This document shows, piece by piece, positions 1 to 9,569 of a stretch of DNA of 64,000 nucleotides (its first letter is position 1; every line of letters starts with the position of its first letter). Position numbers and translations under genes: made by a program. Source of the stretch: an uncultured Eubacteriales bacterium (lineage in GTDB: Bacteria > Bacillota > Clostridia > Christensenellales > Aristaeellaceae); the NCBI GenBank assembly GCA_902789795.1, contig CADAPM010000002.1, forward strand, positions 186,001-250,000, given 5' to 3'. The notes beneath the pieces were generated by a model. That model made no database searches, had not been told where the DNA came from, and worked only from the letters and a program-made list of their open reading frames with translations.

Positions 1-752
1 TCGCGGGTGTGCACGATCTCATAGCCGTACTGCGTAAGCAGCGTGTCCAGATGCCGGGACACGGTGGTCTTGCCGCAGCCGTCCAGGCCCTCCAGGCTGA
101 TAAATACTCCCCTGTTCATCGGTTTCTCCTCCATCAGCAGTTCTTGGAGCTCCTGGACGCTGCGCACCGAGGGCATCCCCTTGGGCCGCCAGTCGCCGCT
201 GAAGCCGTACTGCACGTGGATAAAGTCGATCCCGGCCTCCACCGCGCCCCGCATGTCGTCGGCAGTGTCGCCGATCATGACGGCCTTGCCGGGGAACTCC
301 GCGAGGATGCGGCCGATCAGCACGGACTTCTGGTTGCTGACGGCCATAGGCGCGGAGCCCTCCACCCGGTCGAAGAGTTCGAGGATGCCGAAATGCTCCA
401 GGATCTTGCGGGTGATCACGGTGGGCTTGCCGGTGGCGATGCCTAAGTGCGCGCCCCGCTGTTTGAGGGCCGTGAGCAGCTCGCGGATGCCGGGATAGAG
501 CTCATTTTCAAGATACCCCACCGTCTCGTGGCGCTCGCGGTACAGATCGGTGGCGCGGCTGCTCTGCTCATCGTCCATGCCGAAATACTGCTGGTAGGTC
601 AGCTTGAGCGGCGGCCCGATGAACCGGCGGATGGTCGCGGCATCCGGCGTGGGGATGCCCATGCGCTCGAGGGCGTAGCTCACCGAGTTGATGATGCCCT
701 CGCTGTTGTCGCTCAGGGTGCCGTCCAGGTCAAAGATGATCGTATCGTACAA
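1..752 (-). CDS. HAD-family phosphatase fused in frame to thymidylate kinase (partial, runs off left edge)
   Basis: The frame is open from a UUG start at 752 to the window edge. Residues 1-211 are a phosphoglycolate-phosphatase-like HAD hydrolase: motif I is DLDGTLSD, motif II lies in GIATGKP, and motif IV is MIGDTADD. Residues from M212 on are the N-terminus of dTMP kinase, with P-loop LEGLDGCGKTT, which phosphorylates dTMP for DNA synthesis. No stop separates the halves. The UUG start is preceded by GAGGTG at 4 nt spacing and begins right before the hydrophobic strand of motif I. The internal AUG at 117-119 has its own GGAGG about 8 nt upstream, so free Tmk could also be made from this mRNA. 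The HAD part ends in a typical C-terminal helix (SVQELQELL) only a few residues before the Tmk methionine. The alternative is two ordinary genes with a lost or mis-sequenced stop. The domain identities are confident; the fusion is what the sequence shows. Confidence 0.85.
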   Translation of the reverse strand, partial: MYDTIIFDLDGTLSDNSEGIINSVSYALERMGIPTPDAATIRRFIGPPLKLTYQQYFGMDDEQSSRATDLYRERHETVGYLENELYPGIRELLTALKQRGAHLGIATGKPTVITRKILEHFGILELFDRVEGSAPMAVSNQKSVLIGRILAEFPGKAVMIGDTADDMRGAVEAGIDFIHVQYGFSGDWRPKGMPSVRSVQELQELLMEEKPMNRGVFISLEGLDGCGKTTVSRHLDTLLTQYGYEIVHTR

Positions 753-764
753 GATACACCTCGT

Positions 765-793
765 AAAAAAGCTCTGTGTTCGTCGCACAGAGC
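765..793 (-). terminator. Rho-independent terminator between fakA and the HAD-tmk gene
   Basis: On the minus strand GCTCTGTG pairs perfectly with CACAGAGC around a 7-nt loop, followed by six U. It lies 23 nt past the fakA stop. The HAD-tmk Shine-Dalgarno starts only 3 nt beyond the U-tract, so the downstream gene must be reached by readthrough or from a promoter inside fakA. Confidence 0.85.
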
Positions 794-815
794 GTTAATG
801 ATGATTATGTTCAGA

Positions 816-2456
816 TCACTCCACCGCGATCAGGTAATAATACAGGGGCTGGCCGCCGCGCTGGATATCCACGTCGCAGTCGGGGTACTTCTCGGCGAAC
901 TCCTCGGCCAGGGCCTCGGCGTCCTCCTTGCTGGTATCCGCGCCGTAGTACAGGGTGATCAGGCTGTCATCCTCGGTGGCGATGTGCTCGATGACGGACA
1001 TGGCCACGTCGCGGATGTTGTCGCCCTTTTCGGAGACCTTGCCGTTGGCGAGGCCGATGATGTCGCCCTGCTTGATGTGCAGCGCTTCGAACTCGCTGTC
1101 GCGGACCGCGTAAGTGATGGTGGCGGTGCGCACGTTCTCGGAGGCTTCCTGCATCTTTTCGGTGTTCTCTTCGGGCTTCATGTCGGGCTGGAAGGCCACG
1201 GCCGCCGCGATGCCCATGGCCACGTTCTTGGTCGGGATCACGATGACCTGCTTATCCTCGCACAGCTCAGCCGCCTGCTGGGCCGCCAGGATCACGTTGC
1301 CGTTATCCGGGAACACGAACACCGTATCCGCGTTCACGGATTCGATGGCGCGGCCCAGATCCTCGATGGAGGGGTTCATGGTCTGGCCACCCTCCACGAT
1401 GGCGTCGATGCCCAGGTCCTTGAAGATAGCGGAGAAGCCGTCGCCCAGGGACACGGCGATCATGCCGTAGGGCTTCTTCTCCTTCGGGGGTTCGGGCTCA
1501 GCGGGCTCCTCGCTCACAGCCACCTTCAGGTTGGTGACTTCCAGGTCCACCAGGTCGCCAAGGATCTGGCCGTACTGCAGGGCCTTGCCGGGGTCGTTGG
1601 TCTCGACCTTGACGCTCAGGCGCTTCAGGTCGCCGTCGATCACCAGGCAGTCGCCGATGCGGTTCAGCTGGCGCTTGAGCAGGTCGATATCGGACTGCAC
1701 GGTCTTCTTGCCGATGTTCACGATGGTGTAGCGTACGCCGTACATATAGGCGCTCTCCGCCCAGCCGGTGTCCGCCGCGGCCTGGACCTCCTCGCCCGCG
1801 GGCTTTTCCTCGGTGACGATGTTATCCACCGATTCCCCGCGCAGCGCGGCGGCATAGCCGTTGTAGATGTGCAGCAGGCCGCGCCCGCCGGCGTCGACCA
1901 CGCCCGCCTGCTTGAGCACGGGCAGCATGTCGGGCGTGCGCTCCAGGATCGCTTCGCCGCTCTGCAGGATCACGTCGAACAGCGCGTCGTAGTTATCCGG
2001 CTCCTTCTCGGCCTGCTTGATCGCCTCCTCCGCGATCACGCGGGCCACGGTCAGGATGGTGCCCTCCTTGGGGCGCATGACGGCTTTATAGGCGGTGTCC
2101 GCGCCGCGCTTGAGGGCCGCGGCGAACTGGGTGGGCGTGATCTGGTCCACACCCTCCAGGGCCTTGGCAAAGCCGCGGTACAGCTGGCTCGTGATGACGC
2201 CGCTGTTGCCGCGCGCGCCGCGCAGCGCGCCCTTGGCCAGGGCGGCGGCGGCCTCGCCCGCGGAGGTGTATTCCTTGGCGTTGATCTCGCGCACAGCGGA
2301 GTTCATGGTCAGCGTCATATTGGTACCCGTGTCGCCGTCGGGCACGGGGAAAACGTTCAGGGCATCCACCTTCTCGCGGTTCTTCTCCAAAAGGGCGCTG
2401 CCAGCCAGCACCATCTCCCGGAGCATCAGACCGTCGATCGTACTTACTTCAATCAT
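816..2456 (-). CDS. fakA: Fatty acid kinase subunit FakA (DAK2/DegV-associated, YloV family)
   Basis: This 546-residue protein has the FakA layout. An N-terminal Dha-kinase-like L domain (about 1-200) carries NVFPVPDGDTGTNM and GALRGARGNSG, which bind ATP-Mg. A middle domain follows, then a C-terminal domain (about 330-546) with VFPDNGN and the ending GQPLYYYLIAVE. The family phosphorylates fatty acids presented by FakB (DegV) proteins, feeding exogenous fatty acids into phospholipid synthesis through PlsX/PlsY. The start AUG overlaps the stop of the upstream Asp23 gene in TAATG, so translation is coupled; Asp23-FakA adjacency is common in Bacillota. A strong terminator follows. No FakB gene is in the window. 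The length is normal for the family. Confidence 0.95.
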   Translation of the reverse strand: MIEVSTIDGLMLREMVLAGSALLEKNREKVDALNVFPVPDGDTGTNMTLTMNSAVREINAKEYTSAGEAAAALAKGALRGARGNSGVITSQLYRGFAKALEGVDQITPTQFAAALKRGADTAYKAVMRPKEGTILTVARVIAEEAIKQAEKEPDNYDALFDVILQSGEAILERTPDMLPVLKQAGVVDAGGRGLLHIYNGYAAALRGESVDNIVTEEKPAGEEVQAAADTGWAESAYMYGVRYTIVNIGKKTVQSDIDLLKRQLNRIGDCLVIDGDLKRLSVKVETNDPGKALQYGQILGDLVDLEVTNLKVAVSEEPAEPEPPKEKKPYGMIAVSLGDGFSAIFKDLGIDAIVEGGQTMNPSIEDLGRAIESVNADTVFVFPDNGNVILAAQQAAELCEDKQVIVIPTKNVAMGIAAAVAFQPDMKPEENTEKMQEASENVRTATITYAVRDSEFEALHIKQGDIIGLANGKVSEKGDNIRDVAMSVIEHIATEDDSLITLYYGADTSKEDAEALAEEFAEKYPDCDVDIQRGGQPLYYYLIAVE

Positions 2457-2806
2457 TATACGCGAATTCCTTCCACAGAAATATTGACACCGCGCACCTT
2501 GACGCCGGTCATGCTCTCCAGCTTGTACTTGACGACCTCCACGATGGTCTTGCAGACCTCCGCCACGGAGACGCCGTACTCCACCACGATGTAAAGATCA
2601 ACGCTCAGCTGATCATCTATCATCTTGATCTGCACGCCCTTGCTCAGGTTCTCACGGCCCAGCCACTCCACGATGCCGTCCTTGGCACGCTTGGAGGACA
2701 TGGCTACGATGCCGTAGCATTCCAGGGCTGCATATCCCACGACCTTGAGCAGCACATCTTCAGAGATAAAAATGGTGCCAACATCCGTCTTGATCTTGCA
2801 TTCCAT
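2456..2806 (-). CDS. Asp23/Gls24 family envelope-stress protein
   Basis: This is a 116-residue Asp23/Gls24 protein. The conserved core is GTIFISEDVLLKVVGYAA near the N-terminus, with VDLYIVVEYGVSVAEVC and VNISVEGIRV at the end. Members are small cytoplasmic or membrane-anchored proteins of Gram-positives linked to cell-envelope homeostasis; the YloU-like branch usually precedes fakA. The start at 2806 is chosen because GGAGGGG lies 8 nt upstream, while the longer upstream reading frame is unlike the family. A sigma-A promoter at 2845-2873 drives it. The 1-nt TAATG overlap with fakA indicates a two-gene operon. The exact biochemical role is unknown. Confidence 0.9.
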   Translation of the reverse strand: MECKIKTDVGTIFISEDVLLKVVGYAALECYGIVAMSSKRAKDGIVEWLGRENLSKGVQIKMIDDQLSVDLYIVVEYGVSVAEVCKTIVEVVKYKLESMTGVKVRGVNISVEGIRV

Positions 2807-2844
2807 ACTTTCGACCCCTCCAATCGTCAGAAAGATACGCATAC

Positions 2845-2873
2845 AGTATACACGCTTTTTTTCATTTATGCAA
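2845..2873 (-). promoter_or_regulatory. Sigma-A promoter of the asp23-fakA operon
   Basis: Minus-strand TTGCAT (-35), 17 bp, TATACT (-10). It is located 39 nt upstream of the asp23 AUG. Confidence 0.8.
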
Positions 2874-2950
2874 CAGCGAAGTTCTTTTAAAGGCGGTAGA
2901 TGTTCTTGCCTGGCTTCGTTGGCGTGAGGCGTAGTGATAAGGGATAAGAG

Positions 2951-2988
2951 TGTAGGGGCGGTTGTAACGCGCACGCACCGCCCCTACA
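2951..2988. repeat. REP-like palindrome in the divergent intergenic region
   Basis: TGTAGGGGCGG and its exact complement CCGCCCCTACA are separated by 16 bp. It lies between the divergent asp23 and leuS promoters, with no U-tract on either side, so it does not look like a terminator. Confidence 0.65.
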
Positions 2989-3030
2989 AACCCTCCGGGT
3001 TCTTTCCCCACCAGCAAGGGGATTTTCCGG

Positions 3031-3059
3031 TTTACAAAAACGCCGAATTGCATTATACT
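3031..3059 (+). promoter_or_regulatory. Sigma-A promoter of leuS
   Basis: TTTACA, 17 bp, TATACT. It precedes the leuS AUG at 3091, whose ribosome site AAAGGAGG is at about 3073-3080. No T-box is present in the very short leader. Confidence 0.85.
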
Positions 3060-3090
3060 TGACTGGAATCACAAAGGAGGTCATGCACCC

Positions 3091-5439
<2,349 letters not shown>

Positions 5440-5451
5440 AATCATCTAAGA

Positions 5452-5637
5452 GCCCTCATCCGTCCCGCTGCGCGGGCCACCTTCCCCCTTTGCGAAGGGG
5501 GAAGGCTTCTGTTCCGGCCTTTTCCTGAGTTATGCATTCAATGATGCATCATGACATACAGCCGAGGATGCTCCATTCCAAAAGCCTTCGCCCATCTATG
5601 TGAGAAGGTGGCCGAACGCAGTGAGGTCGGATGAGGG
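5452..5637. mobile_element. MITE-like element, family A copy 1
   Basis: This 186-bp non-coding element is bounded by inverted ends GCCCTCATCCG...CGGATGAGGG. The similarity continues inward (GGCCACCTTC on the left matched by GAAGGTGGCC on the right). It contains a strong inner hairpin (CCTTCCCCC...GGGGGAAGG, about 5480-5504) that may also end leuS transcription, and a palindromic centre (ATGCAT...ATGCAT). No transposase is encoded. A second copy with the same ends lies at 43894-44076. Confidence 0.75.
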
Positions 5638-5680
5638 AAACTGATTCATTTGTGAAACTACGACAAATCAGGTGATAACG

Positions 5681-7207
5681 TTGCCCAACAAAAGCTCTCT
5701 GATCGAAAAGACCAAGGAAGCAGTGGCGTCGGTCATGCCCATCGTGACCATCGTCGCCCTGCTGGCCTGCTTTCTGGTGCCGCTGCAGACGGACCTGATG
5801 CTGGCCTACCTGGTGGGCGCTGTGTTCCTGATCCTGGGCATGGCGCTGTTTACCGTGGGTTCCGAGCTCTCCATGACGCAGATCGGCAACCACATCGGCT
5901 CTGCCCTGACCCGCAGCCGCAATCCCGCGCTGATCCTGAGCGTCAGCTTCATCCTCGGCGTAGCCATCACCATGTCCGAGCCGGACCTGCAGGTGCTGGC
6001 CCAGAACGTGCCCTCCATCAACACCACGGTGCTCATCATCGTCGTGGCGGTGGGCGTGGGCTTCTTCCTGTCGCTGAGCATGGCGCGCATCCTGTACAAC
6101 ATCCCGCTGCGCTGGCTGCTGGTGGGCTTTTACGGGATCATCTTCCTGCTCTCGCTCCTGGCGGACAAGAACTTCATTCCCGTGTCCTTTGACTCCGGCG
6201 GCGTGACCACCGGGCCCATGACCGTGCCCTTCATCATGGCGCTGGGTCTGGGCGTGTCCTCGCTGCGCAGCGACGCCAAGGCCCAGGAGGACAGCTTCGG
6301 CCTCGTGGGCCTGTGCTCCGTCGGACCCATCCTGGTGGTGCTGATCCTGGGCTTCATTTACCCCGCCAGCACGACCGCGGATGTGGCCATGACCAACGTG
6401 ACCTACGCGGATACGGTGGCCCTGGGCCACGGGTATCTGGAGGCCATCCCGCACCAGCTGCGGGAGGTCGCCATGGCCATGCTGCCCATCGCCGTGTTCT
6501 TTATCATCTTCCAGATCATCTCGCTCAAGCTCAAGCACCGGCCCTTCCTGCGCATCGTGATCGGCCTGATCCTGACCCTGGTGGGCCTGATGCTGTTCCT
6601 GACCGGCGTGAACGTGGGCTTCTCCCCGCTGGGCTTCATGCTGGGCCAGATGATCGCGCAGACCGAATACCGGTACATGCTGATCCCGCTGAGCGCGCTG
6701 ATGGGCTGGTTCATCATCAACGCCGAGCCCGCGGTGCACGTGCTCAACAAGCAGGTCGAGGAGCTGAGCGCCGGCGCGATCTCGGCCCGGGCCATGGGCC
6801 TGAGCCTGTCCATCGGTGTGGCGGCCGCCATGGGACTGAGCCTGCTGCGCGCGCTGACCGGGATCTCCATCCTGTGGTTCATCGTGCCCGGCTACCTGCT
6901 GTCCCTGGCGCTGACCTTCCTGGTCCCGAGCCGGTTCACGGCCATCGCCTTCGACTCCGGCGGCGTCGCCAGCGGCCCTTTGACCGCGGCCTTCATGCTC
7001 CCCTTCGCCATAGGCGCGGTACAGGCGCTGCACGGCAACGTGATGACCGACGCCTTCGGCCTGGTCTCGCTGGTGGCCATGATGCCCCTGATCACCGTGC
7101 AGGTGATGGGCGTCATCGCTGTGATTTCTGCGCGCGTCGCCTCCGGGCCGCGCAAGGGCCATGTCGCGGGCGGCAGCACCGACGTGATCGAACTGTGGGA
7201 GGTCTGA
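5681..7207 (+). CDS. DUF1538 membrane protein with internal duplication (putative transporter)
   Basis: This 508-residue polytopic membrane protein has about 12-14 hydrophobic segments. It consists of two DUF1538 repeats. The signature FDSGGVTTGPMT in half one returns as FDSGGVASGPLT in half two, and each half then has an FGLV segment followed by a glycine-rich helix. The UUG at 5681 is chosen because AGGTGA lies about 5 nt upstream; the GUG at 5672 has no ribosome site. The next gene, 1 nt downstream, encodes a double PII-like protein, so this is probably a PII-regulated channel or transporter. The family substrate is not established. The membrane topology and duplication are seen; transport is inferred. 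Confidence 0.88.
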   Translation: MPNKSSLIEKTKEAVASVMPIVTIVALLACFLVPLQTDLMLAYLVGAVFLILGMALFTVGSELSMTQIGNHIGSALTRSRNPALILSVSFILGVAITMSEPDLQVLAQNVPSINTTVLIIVVAVGVGFFLSLSMARILYNIPLRWLLVGFYGIIFLLSLLADKNFIPVSFDSGGVTTGPMTVPFIMALGLGVSSLRSDAKAQEDSFGLVGLCSVGPILVVLILGFIYPASTTADVAMTNVTYADTVALGHGYLEAIPHQLREVAMAMLPIAVFFIIFQIISLKLKHRPFLRIVIGLILTLVGLMLFLTGVNVGFSPLGFMLGQMIAQTEYRYMLIPLSALMGWFIINAEPAVHVLNKQVEELSAGAISARAMGLSLSIGVAAAMGLSLLRALTGISILWFIVPGYLLSLALTFLVPSRFTAIAFDSGGVASGPLTAAFMLPFAIGAVQALHGNVMTDAFGLVSLVAMMPLITVQVMGVIAVISARVASGPRKGHVAGGSTDVIELWEV

Positions 7208-7208
7208 T

Positions 7209-7892
7209 ATGCAACTGAACCTGGTCATCGCCATCCTGGACCGCGATAAGCGCGATCAGCTGCAGGCGATCCTGAAATCCCTGAAACTGAAGATATCCAT
7301 CACCATGCTCGGTCATGGCACGGCGACCCCGCAGCACCTGCTGCTCTCCGGCCTCTCCCCCAAGGAAAAGGCCATCGTGGGCATGATCACGGACCCGGAA
7401 AACACTTATCGGCTGATGAAGGAGACCAAGCGGAGCATGTTCGTGGACATCCCCGGCAACGGCATCATCATGTCGATCCCCATCAAGTCTATCGGAGGTG
7501 CAAGGACCTTGGCTGAATTTACGGAACACCAGACCGCCGGCGAGGGCAAGCCCGACCTGACGTCTTACAAGAACGAGCTCATCTACGTGATCCTGAACGA
7601 GGGCCATTACGAAGAAGTGATGCAGGCCGCCTGGCCCGCAGGCGCCACCGGCGGCACCGTGATCCCCGCCAAGGGCACCGGCATCCACCTGACCAAGAAG
7701 TTCATGTCCATGACCCTGGCAAACGAGAAAGAGGTCATCCTGATCGTCGCCAGCACCGAAAAGAAAGCCGACATCATGCGCGCCATCGTCGAAAAAGCCG
7801 GCCCCGACACCCCCGCCGGCGCCATCTGCTTCTCCCTGCCGGTCACGCATATTGCCGGTCTGCGCAAGAACATCGAGGAGATGGACGAATAA
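7209..7892 (+). CDS. Tandem PII-like (GlnB-superfamily) regulatory protein
   Basis: This 227-residue soluble protein is made of two PII-like ferredoxin-fold domains. The C-terminal one (about 115-220) is clearest: GATGGTVIPAKGTG resembles the PII GGTVIRxRGTG segment, and GAICFSLPVTHIAGL resembles the PII C-terminal strand. The N-terminal one (about 1-95) begins LNLVIAILDRDK and is more divergent. PII proteins bind adenine nucleotides and effectors and gate membrane transporters. The start is 1 nt after the DUF1538 stop with GGGAGG upstream, so the two are co-translated and likely form a complex. Two PII-like domains matching two DUF1538 repeats suggests paired evolution (inference). A bidirectional terminator follows. 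Confidence 0.85.
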   Translation: MQLNLVIAILDRDKRDQLQAILKSLKLKISITMLGHGTATPQHLLLSGLSPKEKAIVGMITDPENTYRLMKETKRSMFVDIPGNGIIMSIPIKSIGGARTLAEFTEHQTAGEGKPDLTSYKNELIYVILNEGHYEEVMQAAWPAGATGGTVIPAKGTGIHLTKKFMSMTLANEKEVILIVASTEKKADIMRAIVEKAGPDTPAGAICFSLPVTHIAGLRKNIEEMDE

Positions 7893-7913
7893 CTGCCAAG
7901 GGGCAGGAAAAAG

Positions 7914-7947
7914 AAGGGGCTTTTGCAGGATTGCAAAAGCCCCTTTT
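7914..7947 (+). terminator. Terminator of the DUF1538-PII operon
   Basis: A 14-bp perfect stem AAGGGGCTTTTGCA / TGCAAAAGCCCCTT with loop GGAT ends in UUUU. The A-rich left side makes it weakly bidirectional. Confidence 0.85.
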
Positions 7948-7968
7948 AGTTGGAGATAGAGAGCAGGG

Positions 7969-8153
7969 AGGAAGTAGGAGGTAGGAAGTAGGAAGTAATT
8001 ATACTCTTGCGGTATTGTATCAGGTTGCTACGTGAGTTACGTGAAAAACCACATCGCCTGCCGCAGGCAGGCCGCAACGTTCAAACAAATGCCATAGCGA
8101 AGCGCCGGCATTTGCACCTGAACTCCTACTTCCTACTTCCTAACTCCTACTTC
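7969..8153. mobile_element. MITE-like element, family B copy 1
   Basis: This element of about 185 bp has purine-rich terminal inverted repeats. The left end (7969-7999) is repeated GGAAGTAGG-type sequence; the right end (8121-8153) is its complement, ACTCCTACTTCCTAC-type. The core contains GCCTGCCGCAGGCAGGC and AAATGCCATAGCGAAGCG. The same core and ends recur at 15195-15396. No coding capacity. Confidence 0.7.
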
Positions 8154-8158
8154 TGAAC

Positions 8159-8806
8159 TCATTTCTGGATTTTAGTGTGCTTCTTAATCAGCGCCTCCGC
8201 CATCTCATACTCCTCGGGCGGGATGCGCAGGACGAAGGGGGCGAGGTGCGGGGCGCGGTAGAGGCGGATGGTGCCGGTGGAGGGCGAGTAGTTGATCTCG
8301 TTGATATCCCGCCACAGGAGGTGACGTTCCTCGGCCTTCAGGTACTTGGAGCCGTCCCGGGACTGGACCGCAGCGCCCATGTTGGCGTGCTGCAGGCGCG
8401 ACCAGGCGTGCACGCGGGAGGCGCGGTACCAGGTCTGCATGTGCGCGCCTTCCATGTCCAGGATGTAGCGGATCTCCTCGCGCCCCTGGAGCGAGAACGC
8501 CGCCACCACGATCAAAAGGCCGATGACTCCGGCCACCGCCACGGCGGAGATCAGGCTGCCCGCCGACGCGGCGAAGTTCTGCGCCGAGGAGCCGAAGCGC
8601 TCGATCAGCAAGAGCGCCGCCAGGAGCACGATCACCGTAAAGGAAAGGATGCCCACCGCGCTGCGCCAGGCGCCGGTATCGGCCCCGGGCACGCGCACGG
8701 TGCGCCACACATCCCGGATACTGGAAGAGGGGGCGCGCTTGCCGCATTGCTGGCAAACCGCGCCCTCGCTTTCCATTTTACATTTTTTACAGTAGGATAC
8801 GATCAT
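8159..8806 (-). CDS. Zinc-ribbon, two-TM membrane protein of unknown function
   Basis: I do not recognise a named family for this 215-residue protein. It starts with a four-cysteine zinc ribbon ([19 protein letters not shown], residues 6-24). A basic linker follows, then two hydrophobic helices (about 50-70 and 82-108) and a soluble C-terminal half of about 105 residues rich in charged and aromatic residues ([38 protein letters not shown]) that could be a PH-like beta domain. The AUG overlaps the tpiA stop by 4 nt (ATGA), so it is translated as the last gene of the pgk-tpiA operon. Its link to glycolysis is unknown. The reading frame is well supported by this coupling and by the ordered domain layout. 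Confidence 0.8.
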   Translation of the reverse strand: MIVSYCKKCKMESEGAVCQQCGKRAPSSSIRDVWRTVRVPGADTGAWRSAVGILSFTVIVLLAALLLIERFGSSAQNFAASAGSLISAVAVAGVIGLLIVVAAFSLQGREEIRYILDMEGAHMQTWYRASRVHAWSRLQHANMGAAVQSRDGSKYLKAEERHLLWRDINEINYSPSTGTIRLYRAPHLAPFVLRIPPEEYEMAEALIKKHTKIQK

Positions 8807-9555
8807 TTGTCAAAGTTGACCACTTTGGAGAAGTCTTCCGCCTTCAGGGACGCGCCGCCGATGAGGCCGCCGTCGATCTCGGGCTGCGCCATGAGGCCCT
8901 TGACGTTCTTCGGGTTCATGCTGCCGCCGTACTGGATGCGGACCTTGTTGGCCGTGCCCTTGCCATACTTGCGGGCGAGGGCCTGGCGGATCACGCCGAT
9001 GGTCTCGTTCGCCTGCTCGTCGGTGGCGGTCAGGCCGGTGCCGATGGCCCAGACGGGCTCATAGGCGATGACGACCTTCTCGACTTCTTTCTTGTCCAGG
9101 CCGGTCAGGGCGATCAGGGTCTGGTATTCCACCAGCGCGTCGGTATAGCCCGCTTCGCGCTCTTCCTTCTTCTCGCCCACGCACACGATCACCTTCAGGC
9201 CCGCGGCCACCGCGGCCTTCACCCGCTGATTGACCGTGGCGTCGGTCTCGCCGAAGTACTGACGGCGCTCGCTGTGGCCGATGATCACGTATTCCGCGCC
9301 GCTCTTTTTGAGCATGTCCGCGGAGAGCTCGCCGGTGTACGCGCCTTTTTCGGCGAAGTGCACGTTCTGAGCGCCCACGTGGATCTTGCTGCCCTTCACG
9401 GCGGCCTTCACCGCGTGCAGGTCAACGGCGGGCACGCACACGACCACGTCGCAGCAGGCGTCCTTCACGAGGGGCTTGAGTTCCTCGATCAGGGCCGCCG
9501 CTTCGTCGGGCGTCTTGTTCATTTTCCAGTTGCCGGCAATGATCGGTTTACGCAT
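8803..9555 (-). CDS. tpiA: Triosephosphate isomerase
   Basis: This 250-residue TIM barrel interconverts dihydroxyacetone phosphate and glyceraldehyde 3-phosphate. The substrate-binding motif is GNWKMNK near residue 8. The catalytic histidine is in [10 protein letters not shown], the catalytic glutamate is in [11 protein letters not shown], and the phosphate grippers are YGGSMNPKN and GGLIGGASL. All key residues are present and the length is normal. It lies 14 nt after pgk and shares its promoter. Confidence 0.98.
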   Translation of the reverse strand: MRKPIIAGNWKMNKTPDEAAALIEELKPLVKDACCDVVVCVPAVDLHAVKAAVKGSKIHVGAQNVHFAEKGAYTGELSADMLKKSGAEYVIIGHSERRQYFGETDATVNQRVKAAVAAGLKVIVCVGEKKEEREAGYTDALVEYQTLIALTGLDKKEVEKVVIAYEPVWAIGTGLTATDEQANETIGVIRQALARKYGKGTANKVRIQYGGSMNPKNVKGLMAQPEIDGGLIGGASLKAEDFSKVVNFDK

Positions 9556-9569
9556 ATTCGTTACCTCGC

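Noticed and set aside
447-2594. Plus-strand open frame of about 715 codons opposite fakA and part of asp23
   Set aside because: It has no ribosome site and an amino-acid make-up dominated by His, Gly, Ala, Val, Asp and Leu. It is the complement of the well-conserved fakA gene; GC-rich codon bias keeps the opposite frame open. The same applies to long opposite frames over leuS, pnp, the ACS fusion and the A-ACP-AOS gene.
8100-8160. Family A and B elements as insertion sequences
   Set aside because: Neither has a coding frame of useful size or a transposase; both are best described as MITE-like.
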